A stretch of 64,000 nt of DNA from Fidelibacterota bacterium (GCA_024277615.1 JAJRUW010000010.1:1-64000); one strand, 5' to 3'; counted from the first letter of the stretch, positions 37,114 through 46,269 are shown. The notes: a model not told the origin generated them from the sequence alone. Numbers and translations: made by a program.

Positions 37114-37146
37114 GGAAAGCCGACCATGGTCTTTGGCCGGCTTTCC
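37114..37146 (+). terminator. Stable intergenic hairpin (possible terminator or attenuator)
   Basis: Inverted repeat GGAAAGCCGACCA/TGGCCGGCTTTCC, 13 pairs with one mismatch and a seven-base loop, ending 17 bases before the next start codon. There is no T tract after it. It could reduce transcription or shape translation between the LPP20 lipoprotein and the following gene. Confidence 0.5.
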
Positions 37147-37163
37147 AATCCACTTCACTATCC

Positions 37164-37919
37164 ATGAAACACCGGTTTTATTTCTCGGTAATTCTCCTCA
37201 TGCAGTTCACTGCCGCTTTCGCTCTGGACCGCTATCCGGACTGGTTTTTGTACCCTTTGTCCCATCCCGGTATAATTGTTGGCTTCAGCTATAACGGAGA
37301 GGCCCCTGTAACCGATGCGGAGAGGATGTACTGTGTCTATCAGGAGTGCATAGTAACGGGCTCACTGCAGCAGTTCCGGGAATATGAGCAACGTGACAGT
37401 GAATATTTTTATAATTTTGATGCCGATTCGCTCAGGGCCATCCGGGGAAAACTCCACGAACTGGATTCGTTTTACAGCAATGCTCTGCAGGGCAGTATGA
37501 TCTCTGCTTTCGGAGTGGATTCAGTGAAAATCCGAAACAGCATGATCGTGGATGTGGATTCTCTGCAATGTCCTGATTGGGTCGAGCGGACTTTTTATAC
37601 CGACGGAGGTTATTATTACGGAGTGGGAATGTACACCTCGCGGTCAAATATAAATGATGCCTGGAAAACCGCCGAGGAAAAGGCTTTCTTTTCCATTATG
37701 AGCGGATTGGCTCTGGATATTCATTCTGTGTTGATTATGGATACGGCCAGGGATACGGACTTCAACCGGATCAGTTCAATCAGGCTGAAGTACAAGTTGA
37801 AAGGCCTGCAGGTTGTAGAACGCTATCCCGACCCTGCAAATGATATTTTTTATGTACTTGTGCGTATTAAAAAACAAAATATCTTCTCACCCTTAATAAA
37901 CCAATCAACAGGGAGATAA
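37164..37919 (+). CDS. Exported LPP20-like protein
   Basis: A 251-residue protein with signal peptide (FYFSVILLMQFTAAFA) and no lipobox. Two regions look like LPP20-type sequence: GIIVGFSYNGEAPVTDAERM near the start, and PDWVERTFYTDGGYYYGVGMYTSRSNINDAWKTAEEKA after residue 140, ending in NDIFYVLVRIKKQ. The phrase PDWxxxxY..GVG is typical of this fold. It is the third LPP20-like protein in the cluster. Its stop lies two bases before the next gene, so the two are cotranscribed. Function unknown. Confidence 0.7.
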   Translation: MKHRFYFSVILLMQFTAAFALDRYPDWFLYPLSHPGIIVGFSYNGEAPVTDAERMYCVYQECIVTGSLQQFREYEQRDSEYFYNFDADSLRAIRGKLHELDSFYSNALQGSMISAFGVDSVKIRNSMIVDVDSLQCPDWVERTFYTDGGYYYGVGMYTSRSNINDAWKTAEEKAFFSIMSGLALDIHSVLIMDTARDTDFNRISSIRLKYKLKGLQVVERYPDPANDIFYVLVRIKKQNIFSPLINQSTGR

Positions 37920-37920
37920 C

Positions 37921-39090
37921 ATGTATAAAATGATCATTTTCATCATTCTGATGGTGGCAGCTACGGATGCACAGAGTTATACGATAACCGTCAGCCGCGA
38001 TGACCTTGCAGGGGATGCTGAGGGGTTGATCCAATACACACGGTTCGGCTCTACGGAGAATATTCGCGGGAATATCAGCAAAGGCTCAAGTGATGGGAAT
38101 ATTTCGGTAAGTCGGCACCGGCATACCGCCGACCAAATTTTCAGGATCAAGGATGTGTCGGGAACATATTTGAGTATTTGGCTTGTGAATTCTATCATCG
38201 ATGAGACCTTTGCCGATGCAGAGGATCTACAGGTGTTGGCGGCTTCCAGGGCGACCGCCGTGATCAGGAACGAAACCACAGGTGAAGAATATCAGGTGAC
38301 CATTCCGGAAGCTGCCGAAGGTCTCGCTTTTAGGGCCGGCACCATCATCGGAGGTAAATTCTCTGCTGATCCGAGAATGTTTGCGCAGCTGCGCATATAT
38401 GAGCTAAATGTTGTAGATGCCCTTACCGGAAACCCCCTGCCGGATGTAACCGTTAGATTTTCATCCGGGAGGGCCGGGGATGAATTTGACCCGGGTATTA
38501 CGGATCTGGCGGGGACCTACAGCCGAAAGTTTGACTATGGGGACTATGATGCCGTGCTGTCAAAGTCCGGTTTTATTACTGTTCACCAGACTTTTACCAT
38601 GGACCTGACGGATTTACCCGTGACCATCAGAGTGGCCATGTCGCCCGTTACCCGGGATTATCGGATTGTGCTCACCTGGGGCCGACAGCCTGCCGACCTG
38701 GATGCGCACCTGGCCGGACCCGATCCGGCAGGGACCCGCTTTCACATCTGGTGGGACCACAAGGTGCCTGTGGGAGGACGCAACTTTCTCGACCGGGATG
38801 ATACTTCTTCCTATGGTCCCGAAACAATAACGATCTACAAGCCGGCAAAGGGCGAATATCGCTATGCCGTACATGATTATACGCACCGCGGGAAATCCGG
38901 AACCAGAGCACTTTCCTACAGCGGCGCGCACGTGGATGTCTATGGCGGGGGAGAACTGATCCGGAGTTTCGAGGTGAAAGCCGGAAACGCCGGTAATACC
39001 TGGGAAGTTTTCAAACTTACCGCCGACAACGAAATTGTCCCGGTGAATGTGTTTCGGGACGAATCTGACAGCAGAGCGGTGATACGCTGA
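37921..39090 (+). CDS. Exported protein with carboxypeptidase-regulatory-like and YfaP/DUF2135-like domains
   Basis: A 389-residue protein with a short signal peptide (IIFIILMVAATDAQS). The middle part resembles carboxypeptidase-regulatory Ig-like domains (LNVVDALTGNPLPDVTVRFSSG, GDYDAVLSKSGFITVHQTF). The C-terminal part resembles YfaP/DUF2135 domains (YRIVLTWGRQPADLDAHLAGPDPAGT, ETITIYKPAKGEYRYAVHDYT), which occur in surface proteins. An AGGGAG ribosome-binding site precedes the ATG. It is coupled to the LPP20-like gene upstream. Role unknown; an adhesive or scaffold function is a guess. Confidence 0.7.
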   Translation: MYKMIIFIILMVAATDAQSYTITVSRDDLAGDAEGLIQYTRFGSTENIRGNISKGSSDGNISVSRHRHTADQIFRIKDVSGTYLSIWLVNSIIDETFADAEDLQVLAASRATAVIRNETTGEEYQVTIPEAAEGLAFRAGTIIGGKFSADPRMFAQLRIYELNVVDALTGNPLPDVTVRFSSGRAGDEFDPGITDLAGTYSRKFDYGDYDAVLSKSGFITVHQTFTMDLTDLPVTIRVAMSPVTRDYRIVLTWGRQPADLDAHLAGPDPAGTRFHIWWDHKVPVGGRNFLDRDDTSSYGPETITIYKPAKGEYRYAVHDYTHRGKSGTRALSYSGAHVDVYGGGELIRSFEVKAGNAGNTWEVFKLTADNEIVPVNVFRDESDSRAVIR

Positions 39091-39206
39091 AGGTGGTCTG
39101 ATATGCCGGTCAGAATGGTTCCGTTACGTTGTCAAAGGCCCCGCACTTTATAGTATCGGCAGGTATAATCCATGGCTTGTAAGAAGATAATGCAGGAAAA
39201 TATCAG

Positions 39207-40625
39207 ATGAAGTACAGGTTACTCCTGACTCTGTTGGCAATCGTTTTTCTCGCAGGGCAGCAGGATTTCGATACTTGGAAGAAAAATGAACAGGAGAAGT
39301 ACGAGCGTTACGTTGACAAATATGATGCTGATTTTGCCGATTTTCTCGACAGGGACTGGAAAGAATTTCAAGCCTTCAACGGCCTTACAAGGGATGACAC
39401 TCCGAAGCCCGTAACCGCACCGGTGGCTAAAATTGTACCGCCGCCGCCGGGACCACCGCTCCAAATACTACCTCCTCCGGCAATACCCGTAACACAACCG
39501 GAGATTGTACTACCCGAAATACACGCAGAAAACATACATCCTTTAGAAGTGAACTTTTTTGGTGTACAACTGGTTCTCGACAGCGGAGTGGCATTCGATT
39601 TAACCCTGAAAAAACCCATTGACAATCACGCGATCAGTGATTTCTGGCTGGAACTGGCCAAAATGGATTTTTCGCCTCTCCTGAACCAGCTTGAAGCTTT
39701 GCACCAGGGACTTTCACTAAACGACTGGAGTTTTGGCAGTCTGGTCAAATCCACTGCTGAAAGCATTACCGGCGGACCTTCCGCCGGGTCTAATCTGGTC
39801 ACCTGGTACTTGCTCGTGAAAACAGGATATGATGTTAAAGTCGGCTACCTCGCTGACCGGATCATCCTGCTGACTCCTGCATCCAGGCTGGTTTATGAAA
39901 CGCCCTATTTTAAAATCGACGGCCGACGCTATTTTGCCGACATCTTCGATAAAAACAGTGAAAAACCGGTCACTTTAAAAACCTATAACGGGAATTATCC
40001 GCAGGCAGAGCATATGATTGGCATAGAATTGTCAAGCTTACCTGCCCTGGGCAGGCGGTTTGTCAGGAGGGAATATCCTTTCACTTACCAGTCAGTGGAA
40101 TATGCTCCGGTCCTGGAATACAATGCCGATCTGCTTGATTTCTTCAACGTCTATCCGCAGACCGAGTTGGAGGTCTATTTTTCCGCCACTCCGTCGCCAG
40201 CAGCCCGCAGATCATTTTACGAGTCTTTTACGCCCATACTGGATGGAAAATCGCAGGGTGCTGCCCTGGATCTGATACTGCGCTTTGTACAAACTGCATT
40301 TGACTATGAAACCGATGGAGATCAATTCGGTTATGAAAAACCTTTATTTCCGGATGAAACTCTCTATTATCCTTCGTGTGACTGTGAAGACCGCGCCGTA
40401 TTGTTTGCCCTCATGACCGGTGAATTGCTGGGGCTTGAAACAGTTGGCTTACGCTATCCCGGGCATGTGGCAGTGGGTGTAAAACTGGATACCGCCATTG
40501 ATGGAGATCATATTAAAGTGGACGGACAGGATTTTCTCATCTGTGATCCGACCTATATCAATGCCGGAATCGGCATGTCCATGCCGCAATTCAAAGCCGT
40601 ACTGCCAGAGATCATCAGATTCTGA
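39207..40625 (+). CDS. Exported transglutaminase-like protein
   Basis: A 472-residue protein with signal peptide (LLLTLLAIVFLAGQ), a charged helix, a proline-rich linker (VPPPPGPPLQILPPPAIPV) and a C-terminal transglutaminase-like (papain-fold) domain. The likely catalytic triad is Cys393 in SCDCEDRAVLF, His420 in YPGHVAVGV and Asp447 in LICDPTYINA. Such domains act as cysteine peptidases or crosslinkers. It is the last gene of the exported cluster and its only evident enzyme, so it may process or crosslink the cluster's other products; that is inference. Confidence 0.8.
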   Translation: MKYRLLLTLLAIVFLAGQQDFDTWKKNEQEKYERYVDKYDADFADFLDRDWKEFQAFNGLTRDDTPKPVTAPVAKIVPPPPGPPLQILPPPAIPVTQPEIVLPEIHAENIHPLEVNFFGVQLVLDSGVAFDLTLKKPIDNHAISDFWLELAKMDFSPLLNQLEALHQGLSLNDWSFGSLVKSTAESITGGPSAGSNLVTWYLLVKTGYDVKVGYLADRIILLTPASRLVYETPYFKIDGRRYFADIFDKNSEKPVTLKTYNGNYPQAEHMIGIELSSLPALGRRFVRREYPFTYQSVEYAPVLEYNADLLDFFNVYPQTELEVYFSATPSPAARRSFYESFTPILDGKSQGAALDLILRFVQTAFDYETDGDQFGYEKPLFPDETLYYPSCDCEDRAVLFALMTGELLGLETVGLRYPGHVAVGVKLDTAIDGDHIKVDGQDFLICDPTYINAGIGMSMPQFKAVLPEIIRF

Positions 40626-40767
40626 CCATATCCGCCAGTGAACCTCAAAGCACTCAACACCCAGGATAACTTGCCACCAGGGTTTACTTTCATTTTGTTT
40701 AAAGAATATGACCCTCAAGGGCTAATATTACCGCCCGAATAATTCATAATTTAACAGAGATAAGCAG

Positions 40768-41832
40768 ATGAAACTTTGTCTAACGGGATTACCGCAAAGC
40801 GGAAAATCCACCATCTTTTCAGCCCTGACGCAGACAGAACCCGAAGCCGGATTCGGCTCGGGCAAACAGGAGCCTAAACTTGCCGTTGTGGAAGTACTGG
40901 ATGAGCGCATCACACGACTTTCGGAAATGTATAATCCGAAAAAGACGGTTTACGCCAAGATTGAGCTGGCGGATTTCCCCGCTCCTGCAGACCGTAGTGA
41001 GAATTCAAATGATTTTCCCACGGAGTTACTCCGGGAATTAAAAGTCATGGATGCTCTGGGGATCGTACTTAGGAACTTCGATGATACTTTCCAGGGGTCT
41101 CCCAAACCAATTAAAGACCTCGAGACATTTTCAGGGGAGATGGTCGTCGCCGATCTGATCGTCACAGAGAATCGGCTTGAGAAGCTAAGCCACAGTTTTG
41201 CCAGGGGGCAGAAAACACTTGAACTTCAACGTGAATTCAATTTACTGCAAAAGATAAAAGTTCAACTCGAGAGTGACAAGAAAGTCGATGCGCTCGACCT
41301 GACACCGGAGGAAAAAAAACAGCTTAGGGGTTTCCAGTTTTTAACCAATAAACCCTGGCTGGTCATCCTTAATTCCGGTGAAGACCGGTTTCACAATAGT
41401 GCTGAGCAGCTTGAAAATATCCGCGAGTATTATCCGGCAATTGAATTTGCCGGAAAATTTGAGATGGAATTATCCCAGATGGAAGCCGAAGATGCAAAGT
41501 TATTCATGGATGATCTGGGGGTCACTGAATCTGCTGCTGTACGCCTCACGGACTCGGCTTATAGAATTCTGGGTTATATCAGTTTTTTCACGGTGGGACC
41601 CGACGAGGTTCGTGCCTGGACCATTCGCAAGGGGGCCAAAGCGGTCGGTGCTGCTGCAGCCATCCATAATGATCTTGCCCGTGGGTTTATCCGTGCCGAA
41701 TGTTTTCATTACGACGATCTGACAGCCTGCGGTAGTGAAAAAGATGTGCGTCAAAAAGGAAAATTCAGGCTTGAAGGCAAGGAATATGTCGTTCAGGACG
41801 GGGATATTTTAAATATTCGGTTTAACATCTAA
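40768..41832 (+). CDS. YchF/Obg-related P-loop ATPase-like protein
   Basis: A 354-residue homologue of YchF (OLA1). The P-loop GLPQSGKSTIFSALTQ, the NSGE version of the YchF NxxE nucleotide motif and the C-terminal TGS/DUF933 domain (ISFFTVGPDEVRAWTIRKGAKAVGAAAAIHND) are present. The switch II region, normally DIAGLV.GAS, reads ELADFPAPADRS, so the usual GTPase-type switch is lost. It may be a divergent paralogue rather than the orthologue that binds ribosomes. A terminator follows. No obvious operon partner. Confidence 0.85.
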   Translation: MKLCLTGLPQSGKSTIFSALTQTEPEAGFGSGKQEPKLAVVEVLDERITRLSEMYNPKKTVYAKIELADFPAPADRSENSNDFPTELLRELKVMDALGIVLRNFDDTFQGSPKPIKDLETFSGEMVVADLIVTENRLEKLSHSFARGQKTLELQREFNLLQKIKVQLESDKKVDALDLTPEEKKQLRGFQFLTNKPWLVILNSGEDRFHNSAEQLENIREYYPAIEFAGKFEMELSQMEAEDAKLFMDDLGVTESAAVRLTDSAYRILGYISFFTVGPDEVRAWTIRKGAKAVGAAAAIHNDLARGFIRAECFHYDDLTACGSEKDVRQKGKFRLEGKEYVVQDGDILNIRFNI

Positions 41833-41844
41833 TTGTTGTGGACA

Positions 41845-41878
41845 TAAAAAGGGCTGACCCGAAAGCCAGCCCCTTTTA
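41845..41878 (+). terminator. Terminator after the YchF-like gene
   Basis: Stem AAAA-GGGCTG/CAGCCC-TTTT with one mismatch, ten-base loop, then a short T run (CTTTTAT). It lies a few bases after the stop codon. Confidence 0.65.
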
Positions 41879-42253
41879 TAGTTCGCAAGAGGTATTTTCA
41901 GAAAGCTCCATGTAAATACACGGTGGGAATTTGTCCCGAGATCGCAAGCTTCCTTCAACCGATTGCTCGATAAGGCCTGCTTTTGAAATCGGCAAATCAA
42001 AAACCCAATTCTAAAGTTTGAAAGTTCTGAAAATTGAGTCCTCTTGCGAAAATCTATTTCAAAAATCCTGACTCAATTTAACTGCAATGCCCAACCCCGG
42101 TCAAGAGAATCCGGTGAACTAAGTGAATTAATTCGGGAGTATTTCAGCACGGGAAATATGATTGGTCTCATAAAATAGAATGAGACTCTTGCAGCTGCAT
42201 CTCTTTGCCTGAAAGCAAACCACTCTTGGGCGAATATCAGTTTGGGAAACCCG
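41879..42253. other. Intergenic region between convergent genes, nothing recognised
   Basis: About 375 bases between the convergent YchF-like and symporter genes. No ORF with family resemblance, RNA gene or repeat is visible. Confidence 0.4.
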
Positions 42254-43489
42254 TCAAATAGATTTATAGAGTTCAGTTTCTCCTTCGCTTTTGGCAATAG
42301 ACACTGCACCGACCGAATCGCTGAAAATATTCACCATAGTGCGGAACATATCCAATGGCCGGTCAACCGCCAGCATTGTGCCCACCAGAAAACCCACCTG
42401 TGGATGGCTGCCCAGTCCAACTGCATCCAGTACGATGAAGATCATTACCAGACCGGCGGAGGGAATACCGGCTGCACCCACAGAGGCCAGGAAGGCCGTA
42501 ATTACCACCACAAACTGCTGTGTGAAACTGAGATCGAATCCCAAAGCCTGTGCAATAAACAGCACTCCGGCACACTCATATAGTGCTGTCCCGTCCATGT
42601 TGATGGTGGCCCCAAGAGGCAGAACAAAGCTGCTCACTTTATTGGAGACACCGATTTTATTTTCTACACAATCCAGTGTCACCGGTAAAGTGGCGCCGGA
42701 AGAACTGGTGGAAAAGGCCATAGCCATGGCTGAGGCCATCCCCTTGAAATGTTTCAGGGGATTAATACGTGTGAAAAGAAAAAATAATAGGGGCAGTACG
42801 ATTACCAGGTGCAGTGTCAAACCAAGGGCAATAGTGAGCATATATAGCCCCACGGCTCTAAAGAGATCAAACCCCGCCGTTGCAACGGCTTTAGTGATGA
42901 GACCGAATACACCGATGGGAGCCAGGAGAATGATACCCGAGGTGATTTTCATCATGGCCTGAAACAATGCTTCAAAGAGCTTCAGCAGAAACTCCCGTGG
43001 TTTGCCGGTCAGGCTCGTGATGCCGTAACCGAAAATGATGGCGAAGAATATCAGTGCCAGCATGTCCCCGTTAGCAGCTGCCTTGACGGGGTTGGTAGGG
43101 ACCATGCGGATGAGAATATCCCCCAGCGAATCCGGTGTTTTGAGCTGTGTCACATCAAAATTAGCACTTTCCCCGCTTATTTGAACGTCAACGCCCGGGC
43201 GTATCAGGTTCGTCAGGGTCAAGCCGATGAGGATGGCAATGATAGAAGTCAGAAAATAATAGGCCAGAGTTTTACTGCCCAGGCGCCCCAGACTTCGGCT
43301 GTCCCCCAGGCCGGCCACTCCCACTGTAATTGATGTGAAAATAAGGGGAACGATCACCATTTTCAAAAGCCGCATAAAAATATCGCCCAGTGGAGCGACG
43401 ATGAGGGATTTTTCTCCAAAGAGCAGGGCAAATCCAACGCCAAGCCCCATTGCTATAAAGATCTGCCAGTGTAATTTTAACTTTTTCAT
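42254..43489 (-). CDS. Dicarboxylate/amino acid:cation symporter (DAACS family)
   Basis: A glutamate/aspartate or C4-dicarboxylate symporter of 411 residues with about eight membrane segments. The family hairpin motif FSTSSSGATLPVTLDC and the cation/substrate site GATINMDGTALYECAG are both present, with FLASVGAAGIPSAGLVMI in the second hairpin. NMDGT is the conserved transport motif. Substrate (glutamate, aspartate, fumarate or malate) cannot be settled by eye. The gene stands alone between two long non-coding stretches. Confidence 0.94.
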   Translation of the reverse strand: MKKLKLHWQIFIAMGLGVGFALLFGEKSLIVAPLGDIFMRLLKMVIVPLIFTSITVGVAGLGDSRSLGRLGSKTLAYYFLTSIIAILIGLTLTNLIRPGVDVQISGESANFDVTQLKTPDSLGDILIRMVPTNPVKAAANGDMLALIFFAIIFGYGITSLTGKPREFLLKLFEALFQAMMKITSGIILLAPIGVFGLITKAVATAGFDLFRAVGLYMLTIALGLTLHLVIVLPLLFFLFTRINPLKHFKGMASAMAMAFSTSSSGATLPVTLDCVENKIGVSNKVSSFVLPLGATINMDGTALYECAGVLFIAQALGFDLSFTQQFVVVITAFLASVGAAGIPSAGLVMIFIVLDAVGLGSHPQVGFLVGTMLAVDRPLDMFRTMVNIFSDSVGAVSIAKSEGETELYKSI

Positions 43490-44100
43490 GGAGCTATTTT
43501 AAAGCACTCTGACAAAACGGTGAAAGCTCTTTTTAACGGAAACAAGGATTGCATTTTGATGAAAGAAAGGTCATGTTACAGCCTTTTTCTGTAATCGGTG
43601 CGTAGCTGTCTTCGCAGGACTGCGCTGATTCCCGGAACTCATCACCACAGCGTTCATTTTGAGTCCCGCTGATGAGAGCCCGGCCTCAAAAACCACAGCA
43701 CTGATTGGCCTTGGTCAAGACACCGTGGAAAAATCGGAGATTGCACTGTACTCAGTAAAACGACTAAAATAACTTCAGGTATTACTTTTGAATATTTCCA
43801 ATTCGACAGGTTGCCTCATGGCATCTGCTCTGCCGCCGGAACACTTTGAAGACCGAGATCAATATGACGAATTGACCCGTTGTGTGAATTAACTATGTCA
43901 TTAGATAAATTTTGAATTATGGGTAAAACGATAACGATAAAAGTTGAAGGCCAACTGATCTCAATTATAAAACAGGGTGGACCGGATTATATCCCTGACT
44001 GATATGGTAAGAGTTTAAGAATAAAGCGATCATATCAGATATTGGATGAAAGACAAAAATACTATTCAATTCCTTGGATTTTGGGAAGCATTATAACGCG
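43490..44100. other. Long intergenic region upstream of the DUF5916 gene
   Basis: About 600 bases between divergent genes. Only a 27-codon ORF (MGKTITIKVEG..., 43919-44002) is notable; it is too short to support. No RNA gene, repeat or strong hairpin was recognised. Confidence 0.4.
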
Positions 44101-46269
44101 ATGATAGAAAAAATATTCAAATATGATATTGTGATTTTTACATTTTCCATATTTATTTCTTTGCCGTTTTCAGCACAACATTTTGAACCTGCCGGTATCA
44201 AAGCTTTTAAAACACAGGAAAAAATAAGATTTGATGGAATATTAGATGAGCCCGTATGGCAAAAAGTGACGCATATCTCAAATTTCACTCAACGCGAGCT
44301 GGATTTTGGCAAACCCGTGACCGAACGCACGGAAGTTGCCGTTATATACAATAATAACACAATATATTTCGGTATTTGGTGTTATCAGAAAGACCGCAGT
44401 AAAATCGTTGCGAAAAACATGGAGTGGGATTTTAATTATCGAACAGATGATAATTTCCAGATATTAATTGGCCCTTTCAATGATAATCGTAACGGTTACT
44501 TGTTTATTATTAATCCCAACGGCGCAAGAGCAGATATTCAAATTAATAATGGAAATGTAAATGAAGACTGGAATGGTGTGTGGGATGTGAAAACCTCTAT
44601 CACTTCGAAGGGATGGTTTGCGGAAGTTTACATACCTTACAGCACCCTGCAATTCAAGAATGACAGGATCCTGAGTTGGGCAATTAATTTTGAGCGGGAT
44701 ATTGCTTTTGAAAATGAACAGGCACTTTGGCAGGGTTGGTCTAGAGATTATTCCATTTATGACATGGTAAACGCAGGGACACTTTCCGGTATAAAAAATA
44801 TAACCTATGCACAAAGATTTGAACTTAAACCTTTTCTCTTAAGCGGCTGGCATTACAAGAAAGCCGAAGATGACAAATACCCCCAAAAATACGGTGCCGA
44901 CCTCAATGTAAATTTAACTCCGACTCTTAAACTCAATTTGACAAGTTTTACCGATTTCGCACAAGTTGAAGTAGATAGAATAGCGGTTAATCTTTCTCGT
45001 TTTAGTATTTATTATCCCGAGAAAAGGCAGTTTTTCCTCGAGGGCTATGACTTTTTTGAGTTTTATCTCGGTGAGAGGAATCAGGGTTTTTATACGCGGG
45101 AAATTGGTCTTGAGGATGGCATACAAGTTCCCATCATTGCAGGTGCCCGTTTGTTTGGGAAAATCGGAAGAAAAAATATTGGTTTTCTAAATATTCAGGA
45201 AGCCTCAAAAGACGCGGTTCCGACTACCAATAATACGGTTTTCCGCTACAAACAAGATATTGGTAAACAATCTTATATTGGTGCAATATTTACCAGTAAA
45301 ATCAATAATACAGCTTCCAGTCAACTCTTCGGGTTGGATGGGGCATATCAAACTTCCGAATTTCTTAATGATAAAAATCTGGTGGTTTCGGGAAAGATCA
45401 GTACGAGTACTGAAAGTTTTACCTTACAAAAAAATGCACTCACTTACCGATTGTCAGTTGATTACCCAAATGATTTAATCGATAATTTTATGGCTTTGGG
45501 AAGTATGCAAAAGGAGTTTAATCCTGAATTGGGTTATATTCGCAGAACTAACTACGATTCATATTCCTGGTATTTTAGAATAACTCCTCGTGCATTAAGC
45601 AGATACGGTGTTAAGCAACTGCTCTTAAAACCATGGGGATTTACTTTGTATAATACGCATTCAACGGGAGAAATGGAAAGTTTTTCGAACGAAACGCGTC
45701 CGTTGGGTGCTGTCTTTAATACGGGTGAGAGATTTGAATTCAATCTTATACAAAATTTCGATCGCTTAGACAAAGTTTTTGAATTAACCTCTGAAGTAAG
45801 TATCCCGGCAGGGAAATATTGGATGTATAATTATGAATTACAGTTTGAAACTTACAATGCTCGCAGAATCTGGATAAGTTTATTGTATAACACAGGCGGT
45901 TTTTATTCCGGTAAAATTAAAACCTTTGAAAGTGAACTGGGGATCAATGTCAATAAACATTTGAATCTGACGGAAAATTATTCTTTGAACGAAGTGAACT
46001 TACTTCAGGGGAAAGTAGTCACTCATGAAATTGCCTCATATCTTAATTATACGTTTAATCCCAATTTGAATTTATCATTTTTTGCCCAATTCAACAGTTT
46101 AGACGAGCTTATGATCTGGAACTTCCGGTTGCACTGGATTCCTAAAGTCGGTTCAGATTTTTATCTCGTTTATAATATTGGTTATGGGGACTCTATAAAA
46201 AGAATTGATTATCTAAAACCGCAAACAACCGCTGCCGTAGCAAAATTAGTTTATCGTTTCACATTTTAA
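44101..46269 (+). CDS. DUF5916 outer-membrane protein with N-terminal CBM9-like domain
   Basis: A 722-residue exported protein. After a signal peptide (IVIFTFSIFISLPFSAQ), residues about 30-230 form a CBM9-like domain (KIRFDGILDEPVWQKVTHISNF, GWFAEVYIPYSTLQFKND, WAINFERDI). The remainder is a DUF5916-type barrel (DFAQVEVDRIAVNLSRFSIYYPEKRQFFLEGYDFF is the hallmark; it ends in YRFTF). Family members are found widely in Bacteroidota and relatives, and function is unknown. The ATG ten codons into the ORF-track frame is chosen. By eye it is richer in A+T than neighbouring genes, which may reflect transfer. Confidence 0.88.
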   Translation: MIEKIFKYDIVIFTFSIFISLPFSAQHFEPAGIKAFKTQEKIRFDGILDEPVWQKVTHISNFTQRELDFGKPVTERTEVAVIYNNNTIYFGIWCYQKDRSKIVAKNMEWDFNYRTDDNFQILIGPFNDNRNGYLFIINPNGARADIQINNGNVNEDWNGVWDVKTSITSKGWFAEVYIPYSTLQFKNDRILSWAINFERDIAFENEQALWQGWSRDYSIYDMVNAGTLSGIKNITYAQRFELKPFLLSGWHYKKAEDDKYPQKYGADLNVNLTPTLKLNLTSFTDFAQVEVDRIAVNLSRFSIYYPEKRQFFLEGYDFFEFYLGERNQGFYTREIGLEDGIQVPIIAGARLFGKIGRKNIGFLNIQEASKDAVPTTNNTVFRYKQDIGKQSYIGAIFTSKINNTASSQLFGLDGAYQTSEFLNDKNLVVSGKISTSTESFTLQKNALTYRLSVDYPNDLIDNFMALGSMQKEFNPELGYIRRTNYDSYSWYFRITPRALSRYGVKQLLLKPWGFTLYNTHSTGEMESFSNETRPLGAVFNTGERFEFNLIQNFDRLDKVFELTSEVSIPAGKYWMYNYELQFETYNARRIWISLLYNTGGFYSGKIKTFESELGINVNKHLNLTENYSLNEVNLLQGKVVTHEIASYLNYTFNPNLNLSFFAQFNSLDELMIWNFRLHWIPKVGSDFYLVYNIGYGDSIKRIDYLKPQTTAAVAKLVYRFTF

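Noticed and set aside
42291-42962. 223-residue + strand ORF opposite the symporter gene
   Set aside because: It lies wholly inside the well-supported - strand symporter and shows no family features; a frame shadow.
43919-44002. 27-codon ORF MGKTITIKVEG... in the gap before the DUF5916 gene
   Set aside because: It faintly recalls the start of ribbon-helix-helix antitoxins but is far too short, with no ribosome-binding site or toxin partner.
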